DNA from: Carex sylvatica
Taxonomy: Eukaryota > Streptophyta > Magnoliopsida > Poales > Cyperaceae
Assembly (NCBI GenBank): GCA_964058845.1
Contig: CAXKVR010000267.1
Coordinates: forward strand, 1 to 64,000
DNA length: 64,000 nt
Reading direction: 5' to 3'
The position numbers were made by a program, and so were the translations under genes. A model generated the notes under the pieces. It made no database searches, was not told the origin of the DNA, and saw only the letters and a list, made by a program, of their open reading frames with translations. Shown here one piece after another: positions 45,929 through 58,229 of this stretch (position 1 is the first letter of the stretch; each line of letters opens with the position of its first letter).

Positions 45929-46363
45929 ACCGTTGAATCAGAGATTTTCAAATTGGCTTAATAAATAGTAAACAAATTCAGAAAAATGTAAAATTTGGTC
46001 TCCAAGCACATTTCAATATAGATCACATCTAACGGTTCAGATCGACCATTTGGACATTAGAATTACAAAAATGAGTTATAAGCATATGTAGGGATATGCT
46101 TATATAAGCATAGTAGCCAACCTATATATATATAGGAATTAGATACTGTATATAATTTGAATTCATACTTGATAAAATGTTAGTACAATTAATAGATCTA
46201 ACTAAAAATAATATTACATAATAAAAAAAGGAAGTGACAGTTTGATTATTAAATTTGTAAGTATCAATACATAATTTACAAATGAATTTACAACCAAATT
46301 AAAATTAAAAAATAGTAGTATATAATTTAAAAGTATTAGTTTACATTGGAGTTCAGAGAGACT

Positions 46364-47121
46364 TAGGGGTGCAAACGGATTAGATATTATCTGACCGTAT
46401 CTGAATCTGTATCCGAAAATTAGATACGGATATCCGATATCCTAATATCCGTGCGGATACGGATATGATCTTAAATTTTAATTAACCGTATCTAAATAGT
46501 AGATATATATATTATGTAGTTTAATATATATTATAAAAGAGCAGGGTTCAAATGCACCATCATTTTGGTGCTCCAATATGCTCCACGCCCTTTATATTCA
46601 TTTTCAAAGTCCAAACAGTCGATCAGAACGCTCAACATGATCTTCATAATAAAATATGTTTGGAGACCAAATTTTATATTTTTTAGAATTTTTTTTTACT
46701 TTTTTTAAGATAGAGACAATTATTTTTTTAAGCAGATTCTTGACCATCCGATAAAGACATATTGCACCTATCTAAAAAAATAGTAAAAAAAATCTAAAAA
46801 ATATAAAATTTGGTCTCCAAGCATATTTTATTATGAAGATCATGTTGAACAGTTCGGATCGACTGTTCGGATTTTGAAAATGGAGATAAAGGACGTGGAG
46901 CATATTGGAACACCAAAATGATGGTGCATTTGAACCCTTCTCATTATAAAAAAGTTTATGATATTCACTATTATAAAAAGCGAATATCCGTATCCATATT
47001 CATATCCGTCAAATATTCGATCCGTATCCATATCCGTATTCAAAAATAAAAATGGATACGGATATGATTTTACCACTATCCGATCTGTATCCGATCCGTA
47101 TCGGATCTGTTTGCACCCATA
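46364..47121. mobile_element. Non-autonomous hAT element with nested MITE
   Basis: Perfect 8-bp duplication GAGAGACT (46356-46363, 47122-47129). Termini TAGGGGTGCAAACGGAT and, inverted, TATGGGTGCAAACAGAT. Subterminal GGATACGGATAT motifs on both sides. The Mutator MITE at 46539-46942 is inserted in it. Confidence 0.93.
46539..46942. mobile_element. Mutator-type MITE, 404 bp
   Basis: Perfect 9-bp duplication ATTATAAAA (46530-46538, 46943-46951). Ends GAGCAGGGTTCAAATGCACC and, inverted, GAGAAGGGTTCAAATGCACC. Inner arms carry TTTGGTCTCCAAGCA as in the other foldback MITEs here, which places that group in the Mutator superfamily. Confidence 0.93.
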
Positions 47122-47129
47122 GAGAGACT

Positions 47130-48355
47130 CGGAAGTCGGAAGAGGAGTTTCACTTTTGAGTATGGAACTACATAGTATATATGATATGGGCAAAGAAAAA
47201 TAATTTTATATTTTTAATTAAAAAAAATTCAACAATAAGTAAGAACATCAATTCTTATTTTACTTTTCTCACGGTATTATTTTTTCAGTTTTTTTTTATT
47301 TGACTGAAGTGCTGTTATGCTTACTAATTCCTTTCAGAAAAGAAAATTATGACAATAAAAGATTATGGTTCAAACTAAATTTCGTTTACTAAGTGTATTG
47401 TGTTAAGTGACTAAAGAAAATAAATAATTACTAACAAATAGTCATGACCAACTAATAAAAAAATAATATCAAAGTGACAACAAAACCGATTAAAAAAGTA
47501 TTATGTTCAGAATGTGTTTTTAACTTTGCTGAGTAACTAGCAGGCTCCACTTTCAAACCTTCTGATTTTCAAGATTCTTAAAATATATAAAAAATGAGTT
47601 GAAGCATGAGAGAGAAAAAAAGGAACAAAAATAGTCAGACTACGCAATCATAACCGACCTAGCTATTATACATTAAGTAGTTTAAATGGAACTTAAAATA
47701 TGGTTCACGAAATTATAATCGGAATCGATCACTTGATAGTAAAATCATAAATCGGTCAGAATTGACAAATCGGCTAAATTGAATTAGAAACCTAGACTTT
47801 TTTAGTAGATGTTTGTTTTGTAATTAATATAGAAAAAAAATATTTATCTTATAAAAAAATAATGTTAAAAAAATATTTAAATAATCCACTTAAACTGTGA
47901 TCGTACATATTAAAAAAAAAGTTAGTCTCTTAAATTTGCACATAAACAAATAAATTGTGATTGTACAGATAAAAACAACAAATTTGTTGATCTATTTCAA
48001 TTTTTGGATTAAGTCACCCAACTCATCTATCTATATATATTGGCTACGAACTAAAAAAAATAAAACATTATCTATGAAATTTCAATTTATACAATTTATT
48101 AGATTAAAGACAAAATTTCTATAGTTAATTAAAAAGAAGTGGTAGTATTAAGAGTATAAAGTGTTGAATAATTAATTTTTTGCTAGAGAGAGGAAACATA
48201 ACTATTATTACATTTACACCACACAGAAGAACACACAACTATTGCTACAGAGTATCCGTCTCTACAAAAGAAAAGCGCTCAGTTACCATTTACCAAGTCC
48301 GGAGTCTGGATCTTACTAACCAGAATTCGCATCCTCTGAGATAGTGTGGAAAAAA
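47130..48355. other. AT-rich stretch, no gene
   Basis: No coding sequence, RNA gene or clear repeat recognised. Confidence 0.5.
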
Positions 48356-48760
48356 CGTGCCGTGCCGTGCTCTGATTAACACGCTGTGATTAAGTTAATT
48401 TTTCACGTGCCGTGATCAAAATTATGAGGGGTGGTCACGGCACGCGAGTCACACCGTGACTCGCGTACCGTGACCAAGTCATGCCATGACTCGCATGCCG
48501 TGATCAAGTCGTGCCGTGACCAAATCGGTGCTCCTAGTCTCCTACCTTCTCCCGTTCCATTCCGTGCCTTGTCGTGCCGTGTTTCGTGTCGTGCCGTGTT
48601 TCGTGCCGTGCCATGACGAAAGTAATTTCCGTGCCGTGCCGTGTCATGTCTTCTTTGCTAATAATTAGTCACGGCACACGAATGGTCACGGCACGAAACA
48701 TGCGAGACACGGCACATATCAGACATCTGTGCCGTGCCGTTCTGTGACGGAACCGGCTCC
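48356..48760. repeat. Cluster of CGTGCCGTG/CACGGCACG repeats
   Basis: More than twenty CGTGCC or GGCACG units in both orientations over 400 bp, GC-rich against an AT-rich background. Two possible TAG-type termini exist (TAGTGTGGAAAAAACG at 48343; inverted TAGCATGCCGGAG at 48771), but flanking 8-mers do not match. Probably the subterminal parts of a hAT-type element; not proven. Confidence 0.5.
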
Positions 48761-48788
48761 GGCATGCTATTTTTCTCACTCTACTCTT

Positions 48789-48935
48789 AGATATCTCATA
48801 TTTTGCGTGACTTTTTGGAAAATCTCAACCATTCAAAGACATTCTGCACAAATCTCAAAGCTTAAACAATACTGGCCCCTGCGCTATTTCCGCATAGGCA
48901 CCGGACACGTAGGTCACGCAAAATATGAGATATCT
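48789..48935. repeat. Foldback with 23-bp perfect arms
   Basis: AGATATCTCATATTTTGCGT (continuing GAC) at 48789-48811 and its exact inverse at 48913-48935, separated by about 100 bp. A small MITE is likely; no target duplication recognised. Confidence 0.65.
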
Positions 48936-49006
48936 CAGCGGATGCGCACTCCACTAACCAAGTCCGGGGACTGTAAACCAAGAAAATATCTTTATATACT
49001 AGGAAC

Positions 49007-49431
49007 TAGAGGTGGCAAAGAGCTTGCTCGGTCCGAGCTAGGTTCTAGCTTATCTTGTTAATTTTGAACTGAGCTACAGTCGAGCGAGTCGGACTTAGAA
49101 CAGTCGAGCTAAAACCTCAGCTTGAAATTGTGACAAGGTAGCCCGAACTGGCTCGCTAGATATTGCTGGATCTTGTTTTAAGAAGAAAATGAATTTTACA
49201 AAAAATTTGGACTGAGTTAAACAATATAAAATACACATAAATTCATACAAATTCACAAATTGATGCCTAGCTAAGTTGACGAGCGAGCTAAACTCCAGCT
49301 TGAACTCGTTAATTCTGAACCAAACTAGTGGTAAGCTAACTCGTTAACAGCTCGATCCAATAAAGAATAAATTGTTAGTGAGCGAATCAGATACTAGTCA
49401 CGATAGAGCCACCAGCTTTTTTACCACCCTA
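49007..49431. mobile_element. hAT MITE, 425 bp
   Basis: Perfect 8-bp duplication CTAGGAAC (48999-49006, 49432-49439). Termini TAGAGGTGGCAAAGAGC and, inverted, TAGGGTGGTAAAAAAGC. Subterminal GAGCGAG/GAGCTA motifs repeated. Noncoding. Confidence 0.93.
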
Positions 49432-49439
49432 CTAGGAAC

Positions 49440-49879
49440 TTGTATCGACGATGAATTATGCTCCATGGCCCAATAATGCTGATTTTGCAGACTCGTCCTC
49501 GCTTCCTTTATCAGACTTCCACAAACACTATATATATATAGAAATCCTGGTCGAACCTGGAAGAGAGTAAGGCTGATGGCACTCTCTCTTTCTTATTAGC
49601 TGGTGTATTCAAGTATTAATTCTTTTTTTTTTAAGTATTCAAATTTTAATTTACATGTTAACCATGAAAATTGAACCAACATTTTTTTAATTTGCTCCTA
49701 ATTAATTTAGTGGTTCAAATTTTTTTAGTAATATATTGATACAGCTGCAGAATTAAGAATGACACACACCTGCTATAATATAACCCTAAAAAAGAGGAAG
49801 AAAATAGCATTACACACGCCTCTGATTAACAATAACAGAGCTGAGATAACTATAATTGCAGAACATGCATTCTTAGGGT
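49440..49879. other. Gene-less 3' flank
   Basis: No gene. The right part is the 3' flank of the F-box pseudogene next to it. Confidence 0.5.
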
Positions 49880-52494
49880 TCAATACACCAAAGACAAAAA
49901 TTGGGTCTCAAAATAAGTTAACAATACTAACTTCAACATATAAAAAGACATCCATACCCAAAAAAAAACTTGCCATGTAATACGAGGGATGTTTGATAAA
50001 CTAATTAAGATAATAACATACTGAGCTATGATCAAATGCCCTATTTTCTTTACATATCTATCCAAAGTCTTGACCATAGCATTGATCAACTTACTTGACA
50101 ATTTATACCCATACAAACGCCTATTCTCAGGACCGATTTTCACCGTCTCAAGATACTCATACTGGAACAAAACATCTCCTGAAACATCTTGTCTGGGCTC
50201 TTGTATTTGACCTTGGCTCTGTTAGAATGGTAAGAAAATAAAGTTTGCTAAATTGGTATTTTATAAGCATGTTCAAACAATTGGTAGCTTCCTCAACTAA
50301 AAAACTATTACTGGACTTGTCTGATATGGTAGCAGTGTTTACATAGACTGCCATTTAAACGGCGCGGTATGGTACCAGAAGGAACTAGCCTCTTTTAGGC
50401 CTCAATTCATTCATAAGCCCCAAATAACCACAGAATAATAGAATTTAGAAAAATCAAGTTAGAACCAGACTGCTAATTTAGAGAAAATAAAATAAGAAGA
50501 AAAAGAATAAATTGAATCTGACTGTAAGTGTAGTACTCAAATATCACACTACCAATTATTATTCAATAGTCAATACATTGAACAAAAAATAGAACCGCAA
50601 TGTACAAGTATAGAACTAAAACCTGTACTGAAATAAGGCATTATTAATTATTATTCATTATATTGAACAAAAAACTATTGCTATTCATTTGTACTAAAAT
50701 GTTAGCACATGATCATATCCCTACATTAAGTTTACTAAATAGTAGACTTAAATAGAGTCTTTATTAATTAGGGAGGGAGGGAGGGAGCAAGACCGAATTA
50801 CCTCATCGAGCAACAAACTAAACTTTTTTAAATTAGGAGAACGCTTGAGCAAACAAGCTATCAGGTAAAAGTCATTACTCATATCCCATCCTCCAACGAC
50901 AAGTTTCTTCAAGTTGTTGAAATTTCTACAGTTAGGTATATCCTTCTTCAATTGTTCCTTCATTTAAAAACGAGCGAGGAATGTGAATTCTATAGGGAAT
51001 CACCAACATTGTATTCCAAAGATGTAATATATATAATAGGTAAACTGATCAGGTTTGCATCAAGCAATGCAGCTTTCACATATACAAGGCCATACATATA
51101 CACAAATGACGATTACTGCAATTTATGGGTCAATTTTGGCATCAATAATTCAAACAAAAAGCCAAATTTAGTATGAAAAAGACCAAAAAGTACAATCTGT
51201 ATATAAAAGAAAATTAATTGCAAGCAGTCAGAGGTAAATATCATGTGGAACTATCATAAACATGTCAACTTTTGTTAGCAAACTTCAATAAAAAGTACCC
51301 CCAAAAACCATAGCCCTAGATGCATGACATTATCATACTAAAAATTACTGGGTACAAAATTCATTGACACAAAATAATGCCAGGCAACAAGGAATTAGCT
51401 TATCTTATGCAACAAAAAGAAACAATTCTATTAATGAACATTTTTGTGAACCCAACAAATAATTTAAATGTTTTGTAGTTATTTTGTAGGACTCAGAAAA
51501 AAGTATACCTTCAACACAGGAGTCCCCAAATAAAGCTCTAATTTTGCAGCATTTGAAAGACTGCCCAAAAGATTCAGATTCCGCACATCATCACCAAGAT
51601 ATAATTCGATGTCAACATTTACAAGAGATGACATGTTCTTCAATGAAATGCCACCACTTTTGAGATTAATAATTGTGCACAAAGATACAAGATGAGGGCA
51701 AGAAATTTGCATTTTCTCATATAGATCACAACTGTGCAAAGTCAAATTCTTTAACACTTGAGAGGAAATGCCTGAGAAATACAAATCACAACGACATAGT
51801 TCCAGCCTTTCAAGAGAGGGACAGCCCATAAAAAGCTTTTGAGCGAAATCATCATGGAGCTCTACTGTAGTCAGCTCTAGAGATTTCAGAGATGGTAAAT
51901 TTATTGATACCGGCCTAATGATGGTTTTCACTTTGGTGTTGAGAGACATCCAAAGATGCTGTAGGCTTGCACAAGAGAAAACTAAATCAGGCAAATCTCA
52001 TGAATTATCAGTCCAGTTGTTAATGAGGATATTGATCTGCATTGGCATAAAAAGCAATACACGGTCAAGCCATCCCATAAAGGCATGAGTTTCCCAACAA
52101 TGAAATTGTCGATAGCAACAAACTCTTTTCAAGTTTGTTGGCACACGGTTGTCCAAAAAACCAGTCATGAACCCCTCAAACCTTGCAACAGACATTCTTG
52201 ATGGATCAATACAGTCTCCACCGTAACAATTATACTTGTCGATGCAATAATTATTCCCGAATTCCACAAAATCGTCCGTCTTGATGTCCAGAATCGGCAC
52301 AGCAGCCCATGTGTTTTCCATCTTTTGGACAAAACGCAAGTTTGCACAGCCTCTTTCGTGCTCAGAAATGAGAGGATATGAGTCAATACATCATCAGGCA
52401 ATCTACTTATGCTGTCAACCTCTTTGTGAAGCACATTTTTGTGAGTCAATATGTTGTTCATCTTTGGGTGTTCAAAGAATATTTTGTGAAGCAC
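49880..52494 (-). pseudogene. F-box/LRR/FBD gene with three lesions
   Basis: Exon 1 is 52494-51509, exon 2 50957-50802, exon 3 from 50218. The F-box is readable ([31 protein letters not shown]). A base is missing just after KRWK near 52320 (frame moves to [16 protein letters not shown]). Later a TGA stands where the paralogue at 60255 has TTA (DNS-stop at 52000-51998, then DLPDLVFSCASLQHL follows). The last exon encodes FQYEYLETVKIGPENRRLYG and YVKKIGHLIIA, but the stop is CAG (50023-50021), extending the frame to 49880. All splice sites are in family positions. With a frameshift near residue 65 it cannot make a full-length product; a short F-box fragment is possible. A leader intron acceptor TACAG precedes the leader near 52508. 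Confidence 0.88.
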
Positions 52495-52766
52495 CTTTTT
52501 GTGCAGGATTCCTGTATTACAATAGGACCGAGTTTAAATTAGAATTAATCCATAGAATTGAAGGAACCCGTTCTGAACTAAAAAGTAAACAATTCTTTAG
52601 GCCCATAGTTTCTAATATAATTAGAAAGGCACCTTTTTGTGCAGGATTGATGTATTACAATAGGACCGAGTTTCAATTAGAATAAATCCATAGAATTGAA
52701 GGAACCCGATCTGAGCAATATAATTATAAAATAGTAGTCCATAGTTTCTAATATAATTATAAAAAT
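52491..52766. repeat. 138-bp tandem duplication at the 5' end of the F-box pseudogene
   Basis: GCACCTTTTTGTGCAGGATT starts at 52491 and again at 52629, followed by TATTACAATAGGACCGAGTT and CCATAGAATTGAAGGAACCC in both. It duplicates the leader-intron acceptor region. Confidence 0.85.
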
Positions 52767-53184
52767 AACCCAAAGGTCCTAGTACCCTATTTTGGCTTGA
52801 GCAATTACCAAGGCCTATTTGTGATAAAAAGTAACTATAAGAGATGAAAATAAATCTATCAATAATAATAATAATACCAGCTTTTAATTGTTGGCTAGAT
52901 CGGAAGTGAGACCTCCCCCACAATTTCTCCGCTGCTAATTTGGTTGGGAGGAGATCGAAGTGGTATCGGTAGAGAAACGAGGGAAGTAGGCGAAGAGCAT
53001 TGGTTGATGGCGCTGCTACTTATTTTGTTGGGAGGAAACAAGGGGAACGAGCGCTGGAAGCCAGGAACGCTGGGTAGAAAGAGGGCAAAAAGAAAAGCGC
53101 TTGGATTGGAGAGAAAAGGAAAGCGAGATGCTGAATTTTTTCAATCCTAAACCCTAAACCCTTAAAATAAAAAAAGGATCTATA
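52767..53184. other. Leader region of the F-box pseudogene and flank
   Basis: 52900-53100 resembles the leader exon of the paralogue at 59860-60010 (inverted: ATTTGGTTGGGAGGAG, CGAAGAGCATTGG). No separate gene. Confidence 0.45.
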
Positions 53185-53404
53185 ATAGGGTGAAAACAGA
53201 GCCGGATTATCCGTTCCGAATCCGCTCCGTATGAATCTGCTCCGTATCCGCTAATAATCTGAATCCAGATTTTAACGGAGCGGATAATCTTTGGATCGGA
53301 TCCGGCGAATATGGATTCGGTCAGAGTTATTTAAACGAAGCGGATATCCAGTATTATCCGGAACCCATTTTCTGATATATACACGGCGCTAGTTTATAGC
53401 GGAT

Positions 53405-54326
53405 TAGTGGTTTGCAAACACCTGGATGGGGCTGCCTGTACTCGGTCCGCCCGTACCCGCTACCCGGGGTATCCGTGTCCGTGCTCAGGTATAGGTCGGG
53501 TAAACGGGTACATGGGTAGGGACATAAAACGGGCAGGGTACGTATTTTCGGGAAAAAATCCGACCATACCTGGACCGGTTTACCCGTGCCCATGTGCCCG
53601 TGTACTTTTTTTTTTTTTAAATTCAAAATTCAAATCAAATTTTCCTCCAATTCTCCATATACAATTTTTTTTTAATAAATATGTTTAATATATAAACAAA
53701 TAAACATATATTTTATGTATATGTATATGTATATGCTGAATATGTAAAAAAATAAATATGTAAATACATATATTATACATGTTTTAAAGTTTCTGATTTA
53801 ATTATATTTTTGATTTATATTTTATTTAATCTATTAAAAATAAATGAACGTTTAGAAAATATATTATTAATTTAAAATGTAAACTAAAAATTTTTAGATA
53901 TAAATAAATTATGAAACTATAAAATTAGAATGATAATTTGAAAATAAAATAAAATGATTCGGGAAAAGAAATAAATAAATATACAAATTTTTGCATGAAT
54001 AATTTATATATATAAGTTACAAATTTTATTTATTTATATACACTATTTGATATTGAACTATTCTGATTTTAAAAGTCGAATTATAAACACGTAATGATAT
54101 TCGTACAACACCGTAAAAAAATAACAAAAAAAAAATAACAAAAAAAAACAGAAAAAAAAAAACCAACCGGACCGGACCGGCCCCTACCCAGACCGCCCTG
54201 CCCGTCAAGGATACCACGGACACGGATATAAGACGGGCAGGGCACGGGTTTTAAAAAAATACTCGTGATACCCGTGCCCAACCCCAGATATACCTGGACC
54301 GGCCCATATCCGTTAGCAATACACTA
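53405..54326. mobile_element. Nested hAT element, 922 bp
   Basis: Perfect 8-bp duplication TAGCGGAT (53397-53404, 54327-54334). Termini TAGTGGTTTGCAAACA and, inverted, TAGTGTATTGCTAACG. Same family as 41577-43108 and the composite at 18141-31280: CGGGTACATGGGTAGG-type subterminal motifs and the shared AT-rich interior. Confidence 0.93.
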
Positions 54327-54588
54327 TAGCGGATCAATTATATTCTGAATCCGTATTTCTCAGCACCTCTCACTTATGTCCGCTTTCGGTGAAACGTTAA
54401 TGGTGCTGACCGACTCTTATATAAGCGTCTCTAACTTAATTATATTATTTTTGTGGGACAAATAGATTGAGCGTTGAGCTCACAAACCAGAATTCTTTTT
54501 AAATTTTAACGTTATGCGCTGGGCCTGGGCTGAATGAAACTTTTCAAATTTTTTTGATTGCGCTGGCGCATTGAACCAATTCATCCTA

Positions 54589-54973
54589 GAGAGTTCAAAT
54601 GCACTCTATCTTTCAAATTATTTTTTTTCGTTTTCAAAGTTCGAATAGTCAATCCGAACTATTAGATGCAATATATATATTAAGATGTGCTTGGAGACCA
54701 AATTTTATATTTTTTGGAATTTTGTTACTATTTTTTTAGATTTATTGAAAATCGCTGTTTTTTATGGTCCAGATTTGTAAAAAACAGTGATTTTCAATAA
54801 ATCTAAAAAAATAGTAAAAAAATTTCAAAAAATATAAAATTTGGTCTCCAACTACATCTTAATATATAGATCACATCTAACGGTTCGGATTAACTGTTTT
54901 GATTTTGAAAACGAAAATAAAAGATAGGGTGCATTTGGATGCACCAAAATTTGAGTGCATTTGAACCCTCCTC
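54589..54973. mobile_element. Nested Mutator-type MITE, 385 bp
   Basis: Perfect 9-bp duplication TTCATCCTA (54580-54588, 54974-54982). Ends GAGAGTTCAAATGCACTC and, inverted, GAGGAGGGTTCAAATGCACT. Long hairpin arms meet near 54775. Same family as 46539-46942. Confidence 0.93.
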
Positions 54974-55304
54974 TTCATCCTATTAAACTTTTATGGCTTA
55001 AGTTTTTATACTTTATATTTCTCCATTTTACTTTTTTTTTTCTTAATTTAGAATTTTTTTTAATTAATATTTGTATATTAGAAGTTCATATATCTTAATT
55101 ATCCGACTATTATTCGTTTTATATCCATATTTGAATCTGTATCTGTGGACTATTCGTTCCGGATCCGTATCCATTTAAGACGGATTTGATTTTGAATTTT
55201 GATATCCGTTTACTATCCGTGTCCATATTCGTATCCGCTAATTATCCGACAAATGCGGATATGATATCAGCATTATCTGCTCCGTTTTTACCCCTATCTA
55301 TAAT

Positions 55305-58229
55305 TCTATATCGATTTGATTTTATATCTACTTCCATATTTCTGGACCGTCGATCTTATTGGATCGACCCGATGGCTAAAATTAAGAGCTCATTTACAAA
55401 AGGATTCAAAATAGCTTTTATTTTGATTTGCGCTCTCAGTTTGTACTTAAATTATATCGAGAAATATTATGTACATATAGAAATATTTTCGATTACTAAA
55501 AGAATTCACAAAAAAATTAGGAAGTGACCATGTTAGCCATATCAAAGTTAAAATTTAAAATTAGCAACATATTATAACAACTAATATTTATTTTTAACAG
55601 AATAGCCATTGATTATCAAAATATTAACTTGAATTTATCTCCTATTTTTAAGACATTTTTTTCAGATTTTTTTTCTTTTATTACTACATGTAATGACTTA
55701 TACACACAAAAAGGAAAAAGGAAAAAAACATAAAAGAAATAATTACCAAATAGTAACTTGCATTTATCCTCTATTTTTGAAACATTATTTTGTTATGGTT
55801 ACATAGATTTTCTAGATTTATACCTCCTCATAGCTGAGTATTAATTTAAGTCACGTTGTTGTTCCTATAGAAGTCGGGCGACAAGGAATGTAATTTTGTT
55901 ACAGAAAATAAGAATTGCATCTTCTTGATTTTATGGGACGGAGGAAGCTTTATACCCTCAGGACTGTTTAAAGAAAACACTAATTATGTAGCACTTTTTT
56001 TTTTTTTTTTTGCCATAAATTATCATAGCTAGAAGGTTTAGAACCATCAATGTAATTCATTAGAAACTGTTGATTGTGCAGCGGGAGCAGAGCAGTTATG
56101 CTCCGAATGCGAGTCGAAGACAAGCGTAGGGAATCCAGATCCAGTAAAGTAACATAAATTTTTGGATTTTAGATCTCAAAATGGATCCACATTTCCACAA
56201 TATTATGCCCATTCATAAACATTTTAAACTTTTAATTAAAATCTAAGAAATAAAATATATTTTCATTCTAACCCTCTATCTGTAAATAAATTTATAATTA
56301 CCAAAATATTAACCTTAATTTATACCTTCTTTTTAAGACATTTTCCAGATTTTTTTTTATTATAATTACAAAGGTTCAAATGCTTTTATTTTTTATTTGT
56401 GTGTCTCCGTCATATTTTTATTTTTAAAATTTATAATATTTTTTTTTTTTTGAGTGAACAACTTAAAATTTAAAACATGTATATGATCGATGTATATAAT
56501 TTTCTTTATGCACTTGTAATAATTATAAATTTCAAGTGCTTGCAAAAATTGGTGGCTTGGTTTTCTTGAAGTGAGGCCATCTCCGCCACCATTTATAAAG
56601 GATAAGTAGAACGAGGGCCTTCTTATTGGATTGTTTCTAATTTAGCCCATAGTAATTACTAATTAGTAATTTAGTACTGCTCAAAAGATGAAATTAAGAC
56701 TGGGCCTTGTTAAATTCAATCCCAACCCACTGAAAACATGACGAAAATAATATATGAACAAATGAAAAAGGTCTATAATAAAAAAAGACTTGTTATTAAT
56801 TTGACAGCTGTGAGAACTAATTAAATGGTTATCGTAATAAAAGATTAATGGAAGCACAGCGGGTGAAAGTTTAATGGATATTCGTATTGGAGGGAAGAAA
56901 AATCCTGGATGATCCAAGAGTACGACATGCTTAATCTTTACTGCAGATAACTGGGACCCATTCAGTGTAAATTCATTCAAATTAAAACGAGGCTGTGAGT
57001 CAGGTGTTGAAAAAAAGCTTCTCCAAGGGAAGCAGTTACGCTCAAAATGAAAACAATAAATGATGTGGATCGTGTCTGTACATGATTGGCCCAGATCGCA
57101 GTCCACGTATCGTGGTTTTGTTTCTAATGTATCTGGGCCGTTGATCTAAATCCGACGGATCATATTGCAACAAACATTTCCAAGGGAATTCAAGCTTAGT
57201 TTGCCTCTTATTCGTTACTCAGTTTGCACCCAAAATGGATCCATTACCACCCATAATTGCTTTCAATTGCTGAACCAAATCCAAAAAAGAAGAAGCAAAT
57301 GACCAATTTAACCCCCTAAATGAATTTAAAAAAAAGAATAAATTTTATAATTACCAAAATATTAACTTGGATTTATTCCCTATTTTTAAAAAAATTTAAA
57401 TTTTTTTATTATTGTTACGTACATAGTTTTTCTCAATGTATACAAAAATTCAAAAAACTACGGAAAAGTACAAAGCAGGAAACTATATGAGAAATTGAAA
57501 CTTACCCAAATATTAACTTTATTTTTGAAAAGTTTTGCATATATTTTAACTATTTATAATTATTTTTAAACAATAGAAGCACATTTTATGAAAAATAATA
57601 ATATAAAACAACACAATCTGACATACTTGAACACGTCAAACCAATCTGTACCATGCCGATATTATGTTGTGTCCATTCCTGATATTGTACAACATGACAC
57701 CACATAACATAAATTAATTTTTATTCATGCCTGCTCAACACGATTTATACAACACCCATTTAATTAACACGATAACACATTATATCCAAATATAATTTGT
57801 GCTTTATTTATTGACAAATCTATTTACAATTTTCTAAAAGACTTGAAGAAAATTAAAATTATAAATATAGTATTGAATAATAAGGGTTCAAATACCTTTA
57901 TTTTTTTTGTTCCTCCATTTGATAAATTTTAAAAATCTAAAATTTAAAACTTAAATGTCAAAATAAAGCTGTTTGATATGATTTATATTATTTTCTATGT
58001 GTAAATAAAATAATATGACTTTGTATTGATTATTATTAGGAGCTTGCAAAAAATATTTTTCAGCAATAATTTTTCGCTTGTTAATTCATATAAAAAAAAA
58101 AACTATTATTATATAGATGTAGAGAAATAATATGTTTCACTTCTAACAAGTTTTCTTTTAACACATAAAATATAAATTTTTATTAATTAAAAATGGAAAA
58201 ATAAAAGTTAAATACACCAAAAAAACATT
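55305..58229. other. AT-rich region, no supported gene
   Basis: Holds copies of the dispersed repeat described at 6181-6447 (55610-55800, 56290-56350, 57340-57420). 57590-57790 has repeated ACACGA/AACACAACA motifs, possibly a degraded transposon end. An open frame of 141 codons at 57106-56681 (-) has no recognisable domain, and I do not call it. Confidence 0.45.

Larger units (their letters stand above)
43637..46123. mobile_element. Foldback MITE (about 420 bp) split by a solo LTR
   Basis: Ends AGGTTGGCTACTATGCTTAT at 43637 and its exact inverse at 46123. Arms share GCTTATAACTCATTTTTGT and the TTTGGTCTCCAAGCACA signature. The solo LTR at 43868-45928 sits near the centre of the hairpin. Removing it and one target duplication leaves about 421 bp. 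Confidence 0.85.
53185..55296. mobile_element. Non-autonomous hAT element with two nested elements
   Basis: 8-bp duplication TCTATAAT (53178-53185, 55297-55304; one T is shared with the left terminus). Ends TAGGGTGAAAACAGAGC and, inverted, TAGGGGTAAAAACGGAGC. Subterminal ATCCGCTCCG/CGTATCCGCTAAT motifs. Without the nested elements at 53405-54326 and 54589-54973 it is about 0.8 kb. Related to the element at 46364-47121. Confidence 0.88.

Noticed and set aside
56681..57106. 141-codon open frame on the minus strand
   Set aside because: No domain, no homologue in the window, phenylalanine-rich and of AT-rich composition; no splice or promoter context. Could be chance.
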